Shown: positions 1 through 7,617 of the stretch, piece by piece
How the letters are laid out: every line of letters begins with the position of its first letter
Numbering within the stretch: position 1 is the stretch's first letter
Origin: Pseudomonadota bacterium
Lineage (GTDB): Bacteria > Pseudomonadota > Alphaproteobacteria > Rhizobiales > Xanthobacteraceae
DNA length: 14,349 bases
Reading direction: 5' to 3'
Assembly: GCA_023422775.1 (NCBI GenBank)
Contig: JAFAGM010000137.1
Location: 1 to 14,349 of the forward strand
Notes under the pieces: generated by a model
What the model saw: the letters and a program-made list of their open reading frames with translations, nothing else
Told to the model about the DNA's origin: nothing
Database searches by the model: none
Program-made: the position numbers and the translations under genes

Positions 1-741
1 GTGCAATCCTACGGATCGCGCTACGTCCGTCCGCCGGTGCTGTTCGGTGACGTGTCGCGGCCGGGCCCGATGACGGTCGAGTGGTGGCGATACGCACAAT
101 CGCTCACGAAAAAGCCGATGAAGGGAATGCTCACCGGCCCCGTCACCATCCTGAACTGGTCGTTCGTCCGGGACGACATTCCGCGCAGCGAGGCCTGCCG
201 ACAGATCGCGCTCGCCATCCGCGACGAGGTCGCCGATCTCGAAGCGGCCGGCGCCGGCATGATCCAGATCGACGAGGCCGCGCTGCGGGAAGGCCTTCCG
301 TTGCGAAAATCCGAATGGAAGGCGTATCTGGATTGGGCTGTCGAAGCCTTCAGGATCTGCTCGTCGGGCGTGCGCGACGAGACCCAGATCCACACCCACA
401 TGTGCTACTCGGAGTTCAACGACATCATCGACGCCATCGGCGCGATGGACGCCGACGTGATCTCGATCGAAACCTCGCGCTCGAAGATGGAACTGCTCGA
501 TGCGTTCAGGGATTACCGCTACCCGAACGAAATCGGCCCCGGCGTCTACGACATCCATTCGCCGCGGGTGCCGGAGATTTCCGAGATGACGGGCCTGCTC
601 GCGCTGGCGCGAAAGCGACTGAACGACACCCAGATCTGGATCAATCCGGATTGCGGATTGAAGACCCGCAAGTGGGAGGAAGTGCAGCTGGCGCTCGTCA
701 ACATGGTCGCCGCCGCCCGCAAACTGCGCGCCTCCGCCTAG
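1..741 (+). CDS. metE: Cobalamin-independent methionine synthase, C-terminal part (5' end outside window)
   Basis: MetE transfers a methyl group from 5-methyltetrahydropteroyl-polyglutamate to homocysteine, the last step of methionine synthesis, in the cytoplasm. The 246 residues visible are the C-terminal catalytic barrel. All four expected zinc ligands are present: H133 and C135 (in HTHMCYSEFN), E157 (in IETSRS) and C218 (in NPDCGLKTR). Their spacing matches E. coli H641, C643, E665 and C726. The catalytic acids are also there: D91 (in QIDEAALREGLP) and H186 (in YDIHSP, E. coli H694). The constant offset implies that about 500 residues lie upstream of the window, so the GTG at position 1 encodes an internal valine and is not the start. 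The gene ends TAG at 739-741 and is followed 38 bp later by a small ORF, probably co-transcribed. The family assignment is certain; any upstream regulation cannot be seen. Confidence 0.96.
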   Translation: MQSYGSRYVRPPVLFGDVSRPGPMTVEWWRYAQSLTKKPMKGMLTGPVTILNWSFVRDDIPRSEACRQIALAIRDEVADLEAAGAGMIQIDEAALREGLPLRKSEWKAYLDWAVEAFRICSSGVRDETQIHTHMCYSEFNDIIDAIGAMDADVISIETSRSKMELLDAFRDYRYPNEIGPGVYDIHSPRVPEISEMTGLLALARKRLNDTQIWINPDCGLKTRKWEEVQLALVNMVAAARKLRASA

Positions 742-779
742 ACTAGCGCGGGAGTGGCAGAAAATCAGGGGAGACCGCG

Positions 780-974
780 ATGCGCTTCTGGATTCAATGC
801 ACGGCCTTCGAGACGGGGCACCCCATCCACATCAACATCGCGCTCGTCGGCAGCATGTCGCGCGACGGCGAGCGCACCGTCCTCACCTATGTCGGCGACG
901 GGCAGACCATCGACGTGACCGAGACGCCGGAGCAGATCCTCGAACGCCATTTTGCTTCGACGGAAAAGGCGTGA
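780..974 (+). CDS. Small conserved-looking protein of unknown function, 64 aa
   Basis: I do not recognise a named family with confidence. The ORF starts with ATG and has a good ribosome binding site, AGGGGAG at 767-773, six bases ahead of the start. It lies 38 bp after metE in the same direction, so it probably shares that transcript. The protein has no signal peptide or membrane segment. Its pattern (HINIALVGSM, ERTVLTYVGDG, TIDVTETPEQILE) predicts three or four short beta strands and a final helix. This loosely resembles the small FlbD-type fold, in which a strand pair is followed by a 'V.E..E.I' segment, but that is only a visual similarity. The strong ribosome binding site and balanced composition argue that it is translated. 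It could be an accessory of methionine metabolism or simply a passenger in the operon. Confidence 0.7.
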   Translation: MRFWIQCTAFETGHPIHINIALVGSMSRDGERTVLTYVGDGQTIDVTETPEQILERHFASTEKA

Positions 975-995
975 TCAACTCCGCCCTATCAACGG

Positions 996-1073
996 CGTCA
1001 TTGCGAGCGCAGCGAAGCAATCCATATCTCCACGAACGATGAGATGGATTGCTTCGCTCCGCTCGCAATGACG
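996..1073. repeat. Palindromic intergenic repeat, 30-bp arms
   Basis: Left arm 996-1025 (begins CGTCATTGCGAGCG) and right arm 1044-1073 (ends CGCTCGCAATGACG) are reverse complements with one mismatch in 30 bases. They flank an 18-base spacer in which CTC (1028-1030) and GAG (1041-1043) can extend the stem. From memory, elements with the core GTCATTGCGAGCGnAGCGAAGCAATCCA are scattered in many copies through Bradyrhizobium and related genomes. It lies in the convergent gap between the metE transcript and ftsH, so its RNA hairpin could end or protect either transcript. No transposase is nearby. Confidence 0.85.
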
Positions 1074-1114
1074 GTGACCTCAATTCTCGGCCGACAACTC
1101 ACCAGCAGCCGCAT

Positions 1115-1140
1115 AAAAAAACGCGGCGTTTCCGCCGCGT
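1115..1140 (-). terminator. Intrinsic terminator of ftsH
   Basis: Read on the minus strand, this is a perfect 8-bp GC-rich stem (ACGCGGCG / CGCCGCGT, arms 1133-1140 and 1121-1128) with a 4-base loop, followed by seven T residues (complement of A1115-A1121). It begins 22 bases after the ftsH stop codon. This is the clearest rho-independent terminator in the window. Confidence 0.92.
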
Positions 1141-1161
1141 CCTTGTTCAGATGCAGTCCGC

Positions 1162-3078
<1,917 letters not shown>

Positions 3079-3182
3079 TGATCTTCCTTCGTGGTCGCGC
3101 GGATCGCGGCCTTTGTCCTTGGCAGTAACCCTGAATATTCTTTTTGGGTAGTGAGGCGAGAATCCCCGGTCCACTGCTACAC

Positions 3183-3211
3183 AATCTAGGTGGCGCCCCG
3201 GTCGATGCCAA
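3183..3211 (-). promoter_or_regulatory. Candidate sigma-70-type promoter of ftsH
   Basis: On the minus strand, TTGGCA (3206-3211; 5 of 6 to TTGACA) is followed after 17 bases by TAGATT (3183-3188; 4 of 6 to TATAAT). Transcription would begin near 3176 and leave an untranslated leader of about 98 bases. The 268-bp gap between tilS and ftsH also fits ftsH having its own promoter. I saw no convincing heat-shock (RpoH) promoter in this gap. This is a match by eye only. Confidence 0.45.
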
Positions 3212-3346
3212 GGGAACCACGCAAGACTATTTAACGCATATTAGCGGAATTCCGGGTCAAAAAATGGCGTAGAATCCGGGGTTTCCACGGGGTGGTTAAG
3301 ACAGGTTGCGGGAATATGCGGGGATATCAGGGTATCCGGCCGTTTC

Positions 3347-4396
3347 TCATGATTTCCGGCCACGACGCGGCGGTGCCGGATCGACATGAATTCGTCCGCC
3401 GCGCAAGCTGATCGCCGCCCCGGCAAGGGTTTGCTTCAGGCGGGTCTGCTTCAGGCTCGGCTGCTTCCTGCCGTCGGCAATGGCCCGGTCCAGTGCCGCC
3501 AGCAGCGCTTCCAGCTTGCCGAGTTCGGCAGTCCCCTCGTGGCCGGTCCGGTCGATCGCGCGCTTGAGCAGCCTCAGGCGGATCTCCTCAGGCAGGCCGG
3601 CAAAGGCCCCGGCATCGAATCCGAAACGCGACGCGTCGTTCTGGTCCCTCAGGGCAAGGTAACGCTCGGCGCCATCGACCAGCACTTCGATGGCGGCGTT
3701 GGCCCGCGCCAGCCGCGAGGCCAGCCGCGCCAGACTGCGGCTGTCGCCTCCCTCCTCCGCAAGCGCCGGCATCAACGCGCGCAACCGCGGACGCGTGAAG
3801 CTCGCGTCGCTGTTGGTCGGATCGTCGGCGAAGGCGATCCTGGCCTTGCCCAGCGTCGCAACGAGCCGGGATTTCGGAATGTCCAGCAACGGCCGCGCCA
3901 GGCGCACGCCGTCCCGTTCGGTCTCGCGCGCCATCGCCGCGAGACCGGCGATGCCGCTGCCGCGCAGCATCCGCATCAGCAGCGTCTCGGCCTGATCGTC
4001 GCGGGTATGCGCGGTGAGGATATGCGTCGCGCCGCTCGATCGCGCCGCCCGCGCCAACAGGCGATAGCGTTCGGCACGCGCCGCGGCCGGCAATCCCGTC
4101 TTCGGTTTGACACCGCTCCAGCGCAGCGTGCGGTGAGGCAGATCGAGGGTGCGCGCCAGGCGCTTGACGTCACGCGCCTCGCGCGCGGCCTCGGGGCGCA
4201 GGCCGTGGTCAATGGTGACGGCGATCAGGCGCGGGCCCCGCGCCAGCGCGCGCCGCCAGCGTGCCGCCAGCCACATCAGCGCCACCGAGTCGGGGCCGCC
4301 GGAGACCGCCAGCACGATCGCGGGCGCAGTCTTCCAGTCCGCAAACAGGCGCCTGGCGTCGCTGGCCGAAATCACGGTTTGGTCGTCGTCGGGCAT
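3347..4396 (-). CDS. tilS: tRNA(Ile)-lysidine synthase TilS, 349 aa
   Basis: TilS attaches lysine to C34 of the tRNA-Ile with anticodon CAU, switching its codon from AUG to AUA and its charging from Met to Ile. It is a cytoplasmic enzyme and usually essential. The N-type ATP pyrophosphatase P-loop SGGPDS is at residues 32-37. The family motifs DHGLRPEA (63-70), AERYRLL (108-114) and AHTRDDQAETLLMR (129-142) follow. RPLLDIPKSRL (168-178) and the DDPTN segment (191-195) also fit the family. The C-terminal substrate-binding region is short and diverges. Residues 311-325 form a five-residue repeat (KQPSL, KQTRL, KQTLA) encoded by 15-bp units at about 3431-3475. The start at 4396 lies 51 bp after the cpoB stop. 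It has only a weak, distant ribosome binding site (AGGTG), so translation may be coupled or low. Confidence 0.94.
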   Translation of the reverse strand: MPDDDQTVISASDARRLFADWKTAPAIVLAVSGGPDSVALMWLAARWRRALARGPRLIAVTIDHGLRPEAAREARDVKRLARTLDLPHRTLRWSGVKPKTGLPAAARAERYRLLARAARSSGATHILTAHTRDDQAETLLMRMLRGSGIAGLAAMARETERDGVRLARPLLDIPKSRLVATLGKARIAFADDPTNSDASFTRPRLRALMPALAEEGGDSRSLARLASRLARANAAIEVLVDGAERYLALRDQNDASRFGFDAGAFAGLPEEIRLRLLKRAIDRTGHEGTAELGKLEALLAALDRAIADGRKQPSLKQTRLKQTLAGAAISLRGGRIHVDPAPPRRGRKS

Positions 4397-4416
4397 GGCT
4401 GAACCGGCACCTGCAC

Positions 4417-4436
4417 GGAGGCCGGACGCGGCCTCC
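4417..4436 (-). other. GC-rich hairpin in the cpoB-tilS gap
   Basis: A perfect 7-bp inverted repeat (GGAGGCC / GGCCTCC) with a 6-base loop lies between the cpoB stop and the tilS start. There is no T-run after it, so it is not a standard intrinsic terminator. It could weaken read-through into tilS, stabilise the cpoB 3' end, or affect access to the weak tilS ribosome binding site. The structure is seen; the function is inferred. Confidence 0.5.
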
Positions 4437-4447
4437 CCGGTACTGGT

Positions 4448-5551
4448 TTAGCACTTCACCCGCTTTTGCTCACGGTCGACGGCGGCTTTGACGCCGGCCG
4501 AGGCGCGTGGATATTTCCGGGTTACCTCGCCGAGTGCCGCGCAAGCGGCTTCCTTTTCCTTCAGCGCCGCCAACGACTGGCCGAGCCGCAGCAGGGCGTC
4601 GGGCGCCTTGCCCGACTTGTCGAATTTGGTGGTCACGCCGAGAAAGGCCTCCGCCGCATCGCGGTATTGCTGGCGCTGGAAGTAGCTTTCGCCGAGCCAG
4701 TATTGCGAATCCGCGATCAGCGGATCGCTCGGGTATTTCTGGGCGAAGTTCTTCATCGTCTCTTCGGCCAGCGCGTAGTCCTTGCGCTGCATGTAGCCGA
4801 TGCCGAGATCGAATTCGTCCTTGGGCGTGGCCGAGGGCGGCAAGGTGGTCAGCGCCGCGCTGGCCGGTCCGCGCGGCGGCGGCCCTCCGGCTACGCCGGG
4901 ATCGCGACCGAGATTCATCGGTTCACCGGGACCACGTCCGCCCGGTGCACCGACCGGGGCTTCGTTGCCGATCGGCATCTGACCGCCGCCGAGCGCGCGC
5001 GGCGCGCCGGGGGCGTTGGGGTTCTGGCTGGGATCGAATGCATCGCCGCGGCGGCGCCCGCCCGCTTGCGGCGCTACCGGATCATGTGCGATCGGGGCGG
5101 GCGAGGCGCCCTGGGGCTGCTGGCCATAACCGGGCTGGCCTTGCGGATAGGACTGTTGCTGCGGGTAGGCTTGCTGCGGATAAGCCTGCTGCCCCTGTGC
5201 CAGTGGATTGGACTGAACCTGCGGCGGCGCTCCCGCCCCGCCCGGCTGGGCCACAGGCGGCTGACCGCCCGGTGAAGGCGGCGCCGCGCCGAGCTGGCGC
5301 AGCCGCTCTTCGAGCTGGCGGTTGCGGTATTGCAGTTCCTCGTTCTGGCCGGTCAGTTGCCGGAGCTGCTGCTCGAGCCGCTGGATTCGCATTTCCGCGT
5401 CGCCATCATCGGGCTGCCCCTGGCCCTGCGGGGCGCCTTGCTGCGGGCGCTCCCACGGAAACGTGAGCTGTGCGGACGCGGTCTGCACGGACGAAGCCAG
5501 CATCACGGCAATCGCCGCGGCGCCGGTAGCATTAAGGAATCTGAATGACAT
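4448..5551 (-). CDS. cpoB: Cell division coordinator CpoB (YbgF), 367 aa
   Basis: CpoB is a periplasmic protein of the Tol-Pal system. In E. coli it ties outer-membrane constriction to peptidoglycan synthesis at the septum. The start at 5551 (MSFRFLNATG) gives a clear signal peptide: a short charged start, a hydrophobic core at 9-20 and a probable cut after ASA at 25-27. AGGG four bases ahead of the ATG is a modest binding site; a second ATG ten codons upstream is the alternative. Next comes a coiled coil at about 51-89 (the trimerising region), then an unusually long low-complexity linker at about 90-240 rich in Pro, Gly and Gln, with YPQQ-type repeats at 118-148. TPR repeats fill about 243-365. 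The family is often nearer 250-330 residues, the extra being the linker. The frame is open back to 5749, but that part is not protein-like. It lies downstream of pal, as in most alphaproteobacteria. Confidence 0.93.
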   Translation of the reverse strand: MSFRFLNATGAAAIAVMLASSVQTASAQLTFPWERPQQGAPQGQGQPDDGDAEMRIQRLEQQLRQLTGQNEELQYRNRQLEERLRQLGAAPPSPGGQPPVAQPGGAGAPPQVQSNPLAQGQQAYPQQAYPQQQSYPQGQPGYGQQPQGASPAPIAHDPVAPQAGGRRRGDAFDPSQNPNAPGAPRALGGGQMPIGNEAPVGAPGGRGPGEPMNLGRDPGVAGGPPPRGPASAALTTLPPSATPKDEFDLGIGYMQRKDYALAEETMKNFAQKYPSDPLIADSQYWLGESYFQRQQYRDAAEAFLGVTTKFDKSGKAPDALLRLGQSLAALKEKEAACAALGEVTRKYPRASAGVKAAVDREQKRVKC

Positions 5552-5684
5552 TTTGCCCTGACGACAAAGATCGCGTGACATCGAAAGCCGATCCCATTGA
5601 GGCAGGGAGTGCGCCGGAATTGTGACTGGCGCTTCCGAATCCGGCCACTTGCTTATCACGCACCTGTCAGTGAACGGAGTCCCG

Positions 5685-5774
5685 CCGGTGCAATTCGAAC
5701 GGTTCGCGAATTGCGGGCACGGCGTCCTGCCGGATGCGCCGGAACGCATGATGGCGCTGATCCGCGATTTTATC
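5685..5774 (+). pseudogene. Remnant of an alpha/beta hydrolase C-terminus
   Basis: On the plus strand, opposite to pal and cpoB, about 30 codons read PPVQFERF, then ANCGHGVLPDAPERMM, then ALIRDFI. This matches the end of alpha/beta-fold hydrolases, where the CGHG histidine (codon at 5718) is the catalytic His and '.DAPER...LIRDFI' is the last helix. Nothing upstream resembles the rest of the fold (no nucleophile elbow, no acid loop), and the original stop is gone: the frame runs on through sequence antisense to pal. I read it as the decayed end of a gene that once stood here. Alternatively it is a chance match, since only 30 residues support it. Confidence 0.5.
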
Positions 5775-5804
5775 CGGAGATGCTGGATTAACTACCTGGC
5801 GCGC

Positions 5805-5816
5805 TGTGTTAACACA
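5805..5816. promoter_or_regulatory. Perfect 12-bp palindrome upstream of cpoB
   Basis: TGTGTTAACACA is its own reverse complement. It lies in the pal-cpoB gap, about 254 bp upstream of the cpoB start. A candidate -10 element for cpoB, TAAAAT on the minus strand (5767-5772; 5 of 6 to TATAAT), lies about 35 bp downstream of it, but no good -35 is evident. The palindrome could be an operator for a dimeric regulator. Its TTAAC core resembles a CtrA half-site, but no second half-site stands at the right spacing. Confidence 0.3.
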
Positions 5817-5857
5817 AGCACGCATCCACTTGGCCTGAAAGCGCAATGCGCCGTTAA

Positions 5858-5879
5858 ACCAGCGCCTGAAGGCGCCGGT
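5858..5879 (-). terminator. Candidate terminator after pal
   Basis: On the minus strand a 5-bp GC stem (GCGCC / GGCGC) with a TTCA loop is extended by three more pairs (ACC / GGT) past one mismatch, then TTTAA follows. It begins 28 bases after the pal stop. The T-run is short, so termination is probably partial and some transcripts could continue into cpoB. Confidence 0.4.
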
Positions 5880-5906
5880 TCTGGAAGCGAGCGAAAGCCT
5901 GAACGG

Positions 5907-6398
5907 TCAGGCGCCGGCGTTCAGCACGGTGACGGCGCGGCGGTTCTGCGACCAGCACGAGATATCGTTACAGACGGCGACCGGCCGCTCCTTGCCGTAG
6001 GAGATCGTGCGCATGCGGTTCGGGTCGATGCCGCGCGAGGCAAGATAGCTGCGTACCGACTGGGCGCGGCGCGCTCCGAGTGCGATGTTGTATTCACGGG
6101 TGCCGCGCTCGTCCGCATGGCCTTCGATGGTGAAGGAGTAGCGGTTGTAGCTCTGCAGCCACTGCGCCTGCTTGTCCAGCGTGGCGATCGCCTGCGGGCT
6201 CAGATCGGTCTGGTCGCTCTCGAAGAACACGCGGTCGCCGACATTGACGACGAAGTCCTGCTGGCTGCCCGGGGTGGCAGCGCTCGCCATCGCGCCATCG
6301 GCGCCGATGTTGTTCTTGGCGCAGGCACCCATCGACAGCGCTACCGCGACCACGGCCGCCAGCTTCCATCCCTGGAGGATACGCATCTGATATTTCAT
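5907..6398 (-). CDS. pal: Peptidoglycan-associated lipoprotein Pal, 163 aa
   Basis: Pal is an outer-membrane lipoprotein that binds peptidoglycan and TolB and anchors the envelope layers at division. The start at 6398 (MKYQMRILQG) is set by GGAGG seven bases upstream; the frame is open 35 codons further but without family sequence. A lipoprotein signal peptide ends at C26 (LSMGAC; the -3 Met makes the lipobox slightly weak). The OmpA-like domain spans about residues 48-160, including FFESDQTDLSPQA and EGHADERGTREYN, followed by IALGARRAQSV. D96 and R111 correspond to the diaminopimelate-binding Asp and Arg of the family (15 residues apart, as in OmpA). C143 and C148 may form a disulfide. It is separated from tolB by two unrelated genes and has 322 bp of upstream non-coding DNA, so it probably has its own promoter. 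Confidence 0.96.
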   Translation of the reverse strand: MKYQMRILQGWKLAAVVAVALSMGACAKNNIGADGAMASAATPGSQQDFVVNVGDRVFFESDQTDLSPQAIATLDKQAQWLQSYNRYSFTIEGHADERGTREYNIALGARRAQSVRSYLASRGIDPNRMRTISYGKERPVAVCNDISCWSQNRRAVTVLNAGA

Positions 6399-6449
6399 TC
6401 CGGAGCCTCCACGCTCACGTTTTTCGACTGTCTTCCGGTCTACAGGGCG

Positions 6450-6457
6450 ATGGTTAA
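6450..6457 (-). promoter_or_regulatory. CtrA-type half-site upstream of pal
   Basis: The minus strand reads TTAACCAT, 52 bp upstream of the pal start. From memory, TTAACCAT is one of the accepted CtrA half-site forms in Caulobacter. The partner half-site at seven-base spacing is only GGAA (2 of 4). An 8-base motif is expected by chance now and then, so this is weak evidence on its own. It gains weight from the better boxes upstream of tolQ and the acyltransferase. Confidence 0.3.
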
Positions 6458-6685
6458 ACGAACGTTCCGTCAACCTTGATGGAACCTTGCGGGACCCGAT
6501 CAAATGCTGACAAACCGTGAAAAGCGACCGCGATAGTTAATGATTTGTAAATGTGGCGCGAGGGTGAAGGCAAGCGAGCACCGCCCCCAATCACCAGATT
6601 TGGGGCCCTGTCGCGGGCATCGGGGCAAAATAGAGCACCCCCGGGCGGGATGAACAGCCTTGCCGGGCGGTGGAAACCACGGCCT

Positions 6686-6714
6686 GCGGACGGCTGATTC
6701 GACCCGCCGTCCGC
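6686..6714 (-). terminator. Hairpin after the acyltransferase gene
   Basis: A perfect 9-bp inverted repeat (GCGGACGGC / GCCGTCCGC) with an 11-base loop begins 6 bases after the stop codon of the acyltransferase gene. There is no T-run, so it is not a standard intrinsic terminator. It may mark the 3' end of the transcript by blocking exonucleases or may act with Rho. Confidence 0.4.
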
Positions 6715-6720
6715 CCCCGT

Positions 6721-7455
6721 TCAGGAATTCGGACCCATCGCAGCCCGACCATATTCCGGAACCGCCGCGGCCGGCCGCGCGCGGCGGGCGTTGGCGCGCT
6801 CGAACAACATGCGCCGCTCGAACGCAGTCGAACGCATGATCGGGTAGCGCTCGAATACCTTTTCCTTCATCGCCGGAAAATCCGCTGCCATCAGCCCGAC
6901 CGGCTTGAGCAGGCCCGGGAACATGCGGGGTTCGGCGATGGTCTCGTGCAGGAACACACGGCGATAGAACGCCTGGTGCTCGGCGCGCACGATCGCCAGC
7001 CCGAGGTCGGCGTTGAAATATTCGCAAGCCATGTAGGCCAGCCGCAGCGTCAGGTACGGGAGTTCCGGGAATCGCTTGACCCTGTCGGGGTCGGCGACGA
7101 AACGCGCGGGATCGATGATGACCTCGCCCCGATCGAGCCGGGGGTGCAGGATTTCGCCGAAGGCCTCCGCCGAACAGGACTCCCGCCACTCCGAGGTCAG
7201 CACGCTGATGCGAACGGAGCTGTAGAGCTCCCCGAACAGGTAGACGCCAAATGTCCAGGAATTCGGCAGGTCGTCATACTGATCGGTGACGCGCTGCTCG
7301 GGAGATTCTTTCACCGCCCCTTCGCGAAGGTAGGCGCGGTATCGAAGGTTGTAGATCTCTTCTTTTTCTTCGGGGGTTTGCGCTAGACGATAGTCGACTT
7401 GATCCAACAGGTCCGAACTTCGTCCAAAGGCCGTAGATCCGGCCAGGGACCTCAT
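6721..7455 (-). CDS. FeeM-like N-acyl amino acid synthase / LuxI-superfamily acyltransferase, 244 aa
   Basis: The protein resembles the GNAT-related acyltransferases typified by FeeM, which join a fatty acyl group from acyl-ACP to an amino acid and are structural relatives of LuxI autoinducer synthases. The visible pattern matches that superfamily: LRYRAYLREG (37-46), an acidic turn TDQYDD (57-62), R82 in SSVRISV, and EVIIDPARFVAD (111-122), the counterpart of the LuxI 'E.SRF' strand. A helical segment at 134-150 and DLGLAIVRAEHQAFYRRVF (150-168) follow. There is no signal peptide or membrane segment. The start at 7455 has AGGAG at 7462-7466, six bases upstream. The residues after about 222 are low-complexity (Ala/Arg). 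A perfect CtrA-type box lies 47 bp upstream. The substrate cannot be told from sequence. The superfamily call is fairly firm; FeeM as opposed to another branch is an inference. Confidence 0.75.
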   Translation of the reverse strand: MRSLAGSTAFGRSSDLLDQVDYRLAQTPEEKEEIYNLRYRAYLREGAVKESPEQRVTDQYDDLPNSWTFGVYLFGELYSSVRISVLTSEWRESCSAEAFGEILHPRLDRGEVIIDPARFVADPDRVKRFPELPYLTLRLAYMACEYFNADLGLAIVRAEHQAFYRRVFLHETIAEPRMFPGLLKPVGLMAADFPAMKEKVFERYPIMRSTAFERRMLFERANARRARPAAAVPEYGRAAMGPNS

Positions 7456-7501
7456 GCTGTACTCCTAACACTACAAGCAACTTCTACGAGCAGCTTCAGG
7501 A

Positions 7502-7517
7502 TTAACAGCACGTTAAC
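7502..7517. promoter_or_regulatory. Perfect CtrA-type box (TTAA-N7-TTAAC)
   Basis: The plus strand reads TTAA at 7502-7505, seven bases, then TTAAC at 7513-7517, an exact match to the CtrA consensus TTAA-N7-TTAAC. It lies 47 bp upstream of the acyltransferase start, where an activator or repressor would act. Further TTAA half-sites, including GGTTAACC, lie about 15-35 bp further upstream. The match is seen; binding is inferred. Confidence 0.6.
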
Positions 7518-7617
7518 CGGATTGCAAAGCATTAAGCGGGTTAGGGTTAACCTATGCGAGCAATGACACACTCAAAAGTTGCAGCAGACTTTGTAGCGTT
7601 CGAGAACTTCAGACGAT

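Larger units (their letters stand above)
6399..6720. other. Intergenic region between the acyltransferase gene and pal
   Basis: This 322-bp gap has no credible gene. It should contain the pal promoter, but I could not find a convincing -35/-10 pair. It holds a TTAACCAT half-site (6450-6457), an 8-bp palindrome GAACGTTC, a hairpin with arms CCCCAA at 6585-6590 and TTGGGG at 6600-6605, and a larger hairpin at 6686-6714 just after the acyltransferase stop. Confidence 0.6.

Noticed and set aside
1..3. GTG as the start of metE
   Set aside because: The residue aligns with an internal Val of MetE (WVQSYGSR), and zinc-ligand spacing shows about 500 residues are missing upstream.
3231..3244. CtrA-like box upstream of ftsH (TTAA...TTAG)
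   Set aside because: The half-sites are six bases apart instead of seven, and the second is TTAG. This does not fit the consensus.
5622..6479. 285-codon plus-strand frame containing the hydrolase-like segment
   Set aside because: Only about 30 codons (5685-5774) look like a protein family. The rest is intergenic or antisense to pal, so it is reported as a remnant and not as a gene.
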